A DNA stretch of 64,000 bases from Fen-1258 sp041658245 (GTDB lineage: Bacteria > Bacteroidota > Ignavibacteria > Ignavibacteriales > Melioribacteraceae): the NCBI GenBank assembly GCA_041658245.1, contig JBBAAM010000016.1:1-64000 (forward strand), given 5' to 3'. The notes beneath the pieces were generated by a model. It saw only the letters and a program-made list of their open reading frames with translations, was not told the DNA's origin and searched no databases. The translations under genes and the position numbers were made by a program. Position 1 is the first letter of the stretch. Every line of letters begins with the position of its first letter. This document shows positions 60,879 to 64,000 of this stretch, piece by piece.

Positions 60879-63226
60879 TGATAACAAAAGACGTTTTAGA
60901 AAAATTAGAGTTTAATAAAATTATAACTCATATCGAGAAGTATTGTTCTACTGATAATGGTAAGAGAGCTATTCAAAACTTGGTTCCGTTTGAATCTATT
61001 GATGAAATAAAAAAAAACGGTGAGCAAGTAAACGAAGCAAAAGAAATTCTTATAAAGAATGATATACCGCCAATCGAATATTTGCCTGATCTAAATGATG
61101 TTCTTTCTCGTAGCAGAATAGAAGGTTCCGTTCTTACTTCAAAACAAATTTTAGATGTGCTGAAGCTTGCAGAAACTTCACGCAAACTTTTTCAATTCTT
61201 AAAATCGAAAGATAATTCTCAGACATATTTAAAAGAATTTACAGATCTGCTCTTAGTTGATAAAGTTTTTGAACATCAAATTGGGAAAGTGTTTACCGAA
61301 AATGGCGAGATTAGAGATGATGCAAGTCCAAAGCTCAGAGAAATTAGAATTGAGATAAGAGAAAAAGATGCTGCTCTTCGTAAACAGGTTCAAAAATTAC
61401 TGAAACAACTTAGCGATTCTTATTTAGTTCAAGAAGAATATATCACTCAGCGTGATGGAAGAATTGTACTTCCGGTAAAGTCAGAACACAAACGGCATGT
61501 AAGAGGATTTGTTCATTCTGAATCTTCATCAGGACAGACTGTTTATATTGAACCAGAAGAAACTTTAGAATTAAATAATGAAATATTATCGCTCAGCTTT
61601 GCTGAAAAAAGAGAAATCGAAAAAATATTAAAAGCATTAACTGAAAGAATCGGGCAAATCAGCACTGAGTTAAAAAATTCACTACAAGCTATTGCCGAGT
61701 TGGATTCAATATTTGCCAGAGCAAAATATTCGATAGAAATTATCGGTTCTCATCCTGGATTTAACGAAGACAAGCCCTTTGCATTTATTGACGCACGGCA
61801 TCCAATTCTTATAAAACGGATCGGGCATAAGAATACGGTACCGATGAATCTATCCATGGATAACGTAAACATTATTCTTATTACGGGTCCGAATGCAGGC
61901 GGTAAAACAGTTACTTTGAAAACAACCGGTTTATTGATCTGTCTTGCTCTTGCCGGCATTCCGATTCCGGCTCACCCGGATTCCAATTTTCATTTTGTTG
62001 AAAAAGTTTTAGTTGATATCGGCGATGCGCAATCCATTGAAGATGATCTTAGTACTTTTAGTTCACATCTAAAAAATATTAAACATATTATAGAAGAAGC
62101 TAATGATAAAACTTTAGTAGTTCTTGATGAGATCGGGACAGGTACTGATCCGGCAGAAGGATCTGCTATTGCAGCCGGAATGTTAATAACACTTCGTGAT
62201 AAGGGAGCTAAAGTATTAGCAACAACACATCACGGCAGTTTGAAATTAATAGCTAACCAGTTAGATAAATTTCAGAATGCTTCGATGGAATTTGATACTG
62301 ATGAATTGAAACCGACTTACAAATTTAATCAAGGAATGCCCGGCTCAAGTTATGCTTTTGAAGTTGCTAACCGGATCGGATTTGATGATAATTTTATTCA
62401 ACTTGCAAAAGAATATTTGGATACCGATAAAACTAAGATCGAAGATTTTCTCGTTTCGCTTGAAAAGAAATCAAAAAGCTTAAAAGAACAATTGAGTAAA
62501 ACTGAGAGAGAAAATTCCAGACTGAAAGGATTAACAAATCTTTATCAAAACAAAATTGAAAAACTTGAGCAGCAGAAAAAAGAAATATTAGCTCAAACGA
62601 AAGAGAAAGCCGAAACATATTTAAGTGAAGTGAACAAAAAAGTTGAAGAGTCAATTAGAAACATCCGAGAATCTCAAGCAAAGAAAGAAGTAATAAAAGA
62701 AGAAAAGATAAAGATTGAAGAGATCAAAAAAGAAAGCACGCTAATTTTTAAGAAAGAGAAAAAGAGCAAAGAAGAAAAAGTTGAATTGATTAAAGGAGAT
62801 TATGCTTCGATTAAGGATACAACTTCGGTTGGCGTAATTGAAGAAATTAATAAAGAAAAAAATAAAGCTGTGTTAAGTGTCGGCTCTTTGAAAATCAAAA
62901 CAAAATATTCAGACTTAGTACCGGCAAAGAAATCGGAATTCGATCAAGGAGAGAAAAAATCATTTAACATAAGTCAAGATGAAATAAGTTATCGTTTGGA
63001 TATCCGCGGTAAAAGAGCTGATGAAGCCGAGTTTGAAATAATTAAATTTCTGGATAACACTTACGTAAGCGGCGCTGATCGTGTTGAGATACTTCATGGA
63101 AAAGGAACTGGTGCACTTAAACAGCTTGTCCAAGGAATTTTGAGGAATAACCATTCAGTGAAAAATCATTATTTTGCAAATATCGAATATGGCGGGGATG
63201 GTATCACAATAGTTGAATTCAAATAA
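60878..63226 (+). CDS. mutS2: MutS2 endonuclease/recombination suppressor
   Basis: 782 residues, standard length. Clamp and core helices occupy the first 290 residues. The ATPase has Walker A GPNAGGKTVTLK, Walker B region VVLDEIGTGTDPAEGSA and LATTHHGSLK. A long Lys/Glu coiled coil (about 510-640) leads to the KOW-like part and the C-terminal Smr domain (LDIRGKRADEAEFEI, VEILHGKGTGALKQLV), a nicking nuclease in other species. MutS2 suppresses homologous recombination and rescues collided ribosomes. It shares one base with cvpA. Confidence 0.95.
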   Translation: MITKDVLEKLEFNKIITHIEKYCSTDNGKRAIQNLVPFESIDEIKKNGEQVNEAKEILIKNDIPPIEYLPDLNDVLSRSRIEGSVLTSKQILDVLKLAETSRKLFQFLKSKDNSQTYLKEFTDLLLVDKVFEHQIGKVFTENGEIRDDASPKLREIRIEIREKDAALRKQVQKLLKQLSDSYLVQEEYITQRDGRIVLPVKSEHKRHVRGFVHSESSSGQTVYIEPEETLELNNEILSLSFAEKREIEKILKALTERIGQISTELKNSLQAIAELDSIFARAKYSIEIIGSHPGFNEDKPFAFIDARHPILIKRIGHKNTVPMNLSMDNVNIILITGPNAGGKTVTLKTTGLLICLALAGIPIPAHPDSNFHFVEKVLVDIGDAQSIEDDLSTFSSHLKNIKHIIEEANDKTLVVLDEIGTGTDPAEGSAIAAGMLITLRDKGAKVLATTHHGSLKLIANQLDKFQNASMEFDTDELKPTYKFNQGMPGSSYAFEVANRIGFDDNFIQLAKEYLDTDKTKIEDFLVSLEKKSKSLKEQLSKTERENSRLKGLTNLYQNKIEKLEQQKKEILAQTKEKAETYLSEVNKKVEESIRNIRESQAKKEVIKEEKIKIEEIKKESTLIFKKEKKSKEEKVELIKGDYASIKDTTSVGVIEEINKEKNKAVLSVGSLKIKTKYSDLVPAKKSEFDQGEKKSFNISQDEISYRLDIRGKRADEAEFEIIKFLDNTYVSGADRVEILHGKGTGALKQLVQGILRNNHSVKNHYFANIEYGGDGITIVEFK

Positions 63227-63230
63227 TTTT

Positions 63231-64000
63231 ATGATTAAAAAAATATTAATTGCAAACCGCGGAGAAATTGCTCACCGCATAATTAAAGCTTGCAGAGAAT
63301 TAGATATTACTTCTGCAGCAATTTACTCCGAAGCTGATAAATTAGCTTTGCATGTTCGCAGAGCTGATGAAGCTTATTTAATCGGACCTTCACCGGCAAG
63401 TGAATCATACCTCAACAAAGAAAAGATTATAAAGCTGGCTAAAGAAATCGGGGCAGATGCAATTCATCCCGGATATGGTTTCCTATCTGAGAACGCAGAA
63501 TTTATCCGTTTGGTTGAAGAGTCGGGAATAATTTTTATCGGTCCTTCTTCAGAATCGGTTAAGATGATGGGGGAGAAGACATCCGCAAGAAGATTGATGA
63601 AAGCAAATAATGTTCCGATTGTACCCGGCACTACAAACCCGATTAAAAGTGTTGATGAAGGAAAGAAAGTTGCAGTAGAACTTGGTTATCCGGTTATGCT
63701 TAAAGCGGCGGCAGGAGGCGGCGGAAAAGGGATGCGGAAAATATCTAACGATGAAGAATTTGAATCCGCATACAACCGTGCTAAGAATGAATCTCTTAAA
63801 GCATTTGGTAATGATGATGTTTATCTTGAAAAATTCATCGAACATCCAAAACATATTGAAGTACAGATACTGGCAGATAAATTTGGCAATTATCTTCATC
63901 TCTTTGAAAGAGAATGTTCGGTACAGCGAAGACATCAAAAAGTAATTGAAGAAGCGCCTTCGATAGCTGTTGATGAAACAACAAGAACTAAAATTACAAA
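63231..64000 (+). CDS. Biotin carboxylase subunit of acyl-CoA carboxylase (partial, cut by window end)
   Basis: The first 256 codons of a biotin carboxylase; the gene continues past the window. The opening MIKKILIANRGEIAHRIIK and ADAIHPGYGFLSENAEF are classical. The ATP-grasp lid contains KAAAGGGGKGM, and the nucleotide-binding region EKFIEHPKHIEVQILADK is intact. It carboxylates biotin with ATP and bicarbonate. The matching carboxyltransferase subunit (2886-4430) lies 59 kb away. Whether a biotin carrier domain follows cannot be seen. It begins four bases after the mutS2 stop. Confidence 0.93.
   Translation, partial: MIKKILIANRGEIAHRIIKACRELDITSAAIYSEADKLALHVRRADEAYLIGPSPASESYLNKEKIIKLAKEIGADAIHPGYGFLSENAEFIRLVEESGIIFIGPSSESVKMMGEKTSARRLMKANNVPIVPGTTNPIKSVDEGKKVAVELGYPVMLKAAAGGGGKGMRKISNDEEFESAYNRAKNESLKAFGNDDVYLEKFIEHPKHIEVQILADKFGNYLHLFERECSVQRRHQKVIEEAPSIAVDETTRTKIT

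Noticed and set aside
1..64000. tRNA, rRNA, tmRNA genes or CRISPR arrays
   Set aside because: I scanned the intergenic gaps for T-loop sequences, regularly spaced repeats and rRNA cores and saw none; a tRNAscan or CRISPR-finder run would be decisive.

Overview
The window is AT-rich bacterial DNA, close to fully coding, with short intergenic gaps and many overlapping start/stop codons. It looks like a Gram-negative member of the Bacteroidota/Chlorobi/Ignavibacteria group. The reasons are a TonB receptor with an N-terminal carboxypeptidase-like domain, a bifunctional PGI/PMI, type 2 IPP isomerase, HPr with EI but no nearby EII, pyruvoyl arginine decarboxylase, a b6-type cytochrome b and many surface beta-barrels. 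Ignavibacteria is my best guess, by inference only. Almost everything is on the + strand; the exceptions are an MFS gene, polA and the block terC-pdaD-tyrS-smpB.

Layout. 0-0.7 kb: a short toxin/antitoxin pair. 0.7-7.2 kb: a metallo-beta-lactamase-fold hydrolase, a TauC/TauB-like ABC permease and an unusual ATPase, an acyl-CoA carboxyltransferase subunit and a six-LysM lytic transglycosylase. 7.2-12 kb: a TPP riboswitch with its own terminator, leading a thiamine salvage operon (TonB receptor, thiamine pyrophosphokinase, SSS symporter). 11.9-15.1 kb, minus strand: TerC, arginine decarboxylase, TyrRS, SmpB. 15.3-22.9 kb: a metal-efflux RND operon with a His-rich leader protein and a CNNM/CBS protein. 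23-27.4 kb: a methyltransferase and two SLC45/sucrose-type MFS carriers flanking a secreted PPC-like protein. 27.6-37.2 kb: one tightly packed run of idi2, a prenyl synthase, ptsH, ptsI, PGI/PMI, a gluzincin/beta-propeller/Omp85 fusion, a BamB-like lipoprotein and a PEGA-like protein. 37.3-37.7 kb: a broken REP-type transposase with inverted repeats.

37.9-55.2 kb is the most interesting part, a nitrogen-respiration and molybdenum-cofactor island. A Rieske protein, a cytochrome b and a membrane-anchored octaheme HAO-family cytochrome form an apparent quinol-linked complex. A PAS histidine kinase and an NtrC-type sigma-54 activator follow, then a porin, a tetraheme cytochrome c, NapA, NapD, NapG, NapH and an unlisted 47-residue TatA. 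After a probable Moco riboswitch and terminator come a CMD-family protein, a half-size chromate-type (CHR) transporter, MoaA, MoaC, a MOSC protein, MoeA and MobA. I read the whole as nitrate reduction to nitrite by Nap, with the octaheme enzyme as candidate for the next step. No nrfA, nirS, nirK, napB or napC is present in the window. Sigma-54-like promoters with a shared upstream motif precede both respiratory blocks.

55.2-64 kb is housekeeping: DNA polymerase I (minus strand), an EEP-family phosphatase/nuclease, an SDR, a YqeY-like protein, CvpA, MutS2 and the start of a biotin carboxylase cut by the window end. I saw no rRNA, tRNA, CRISPR array or complete insertion sequence.
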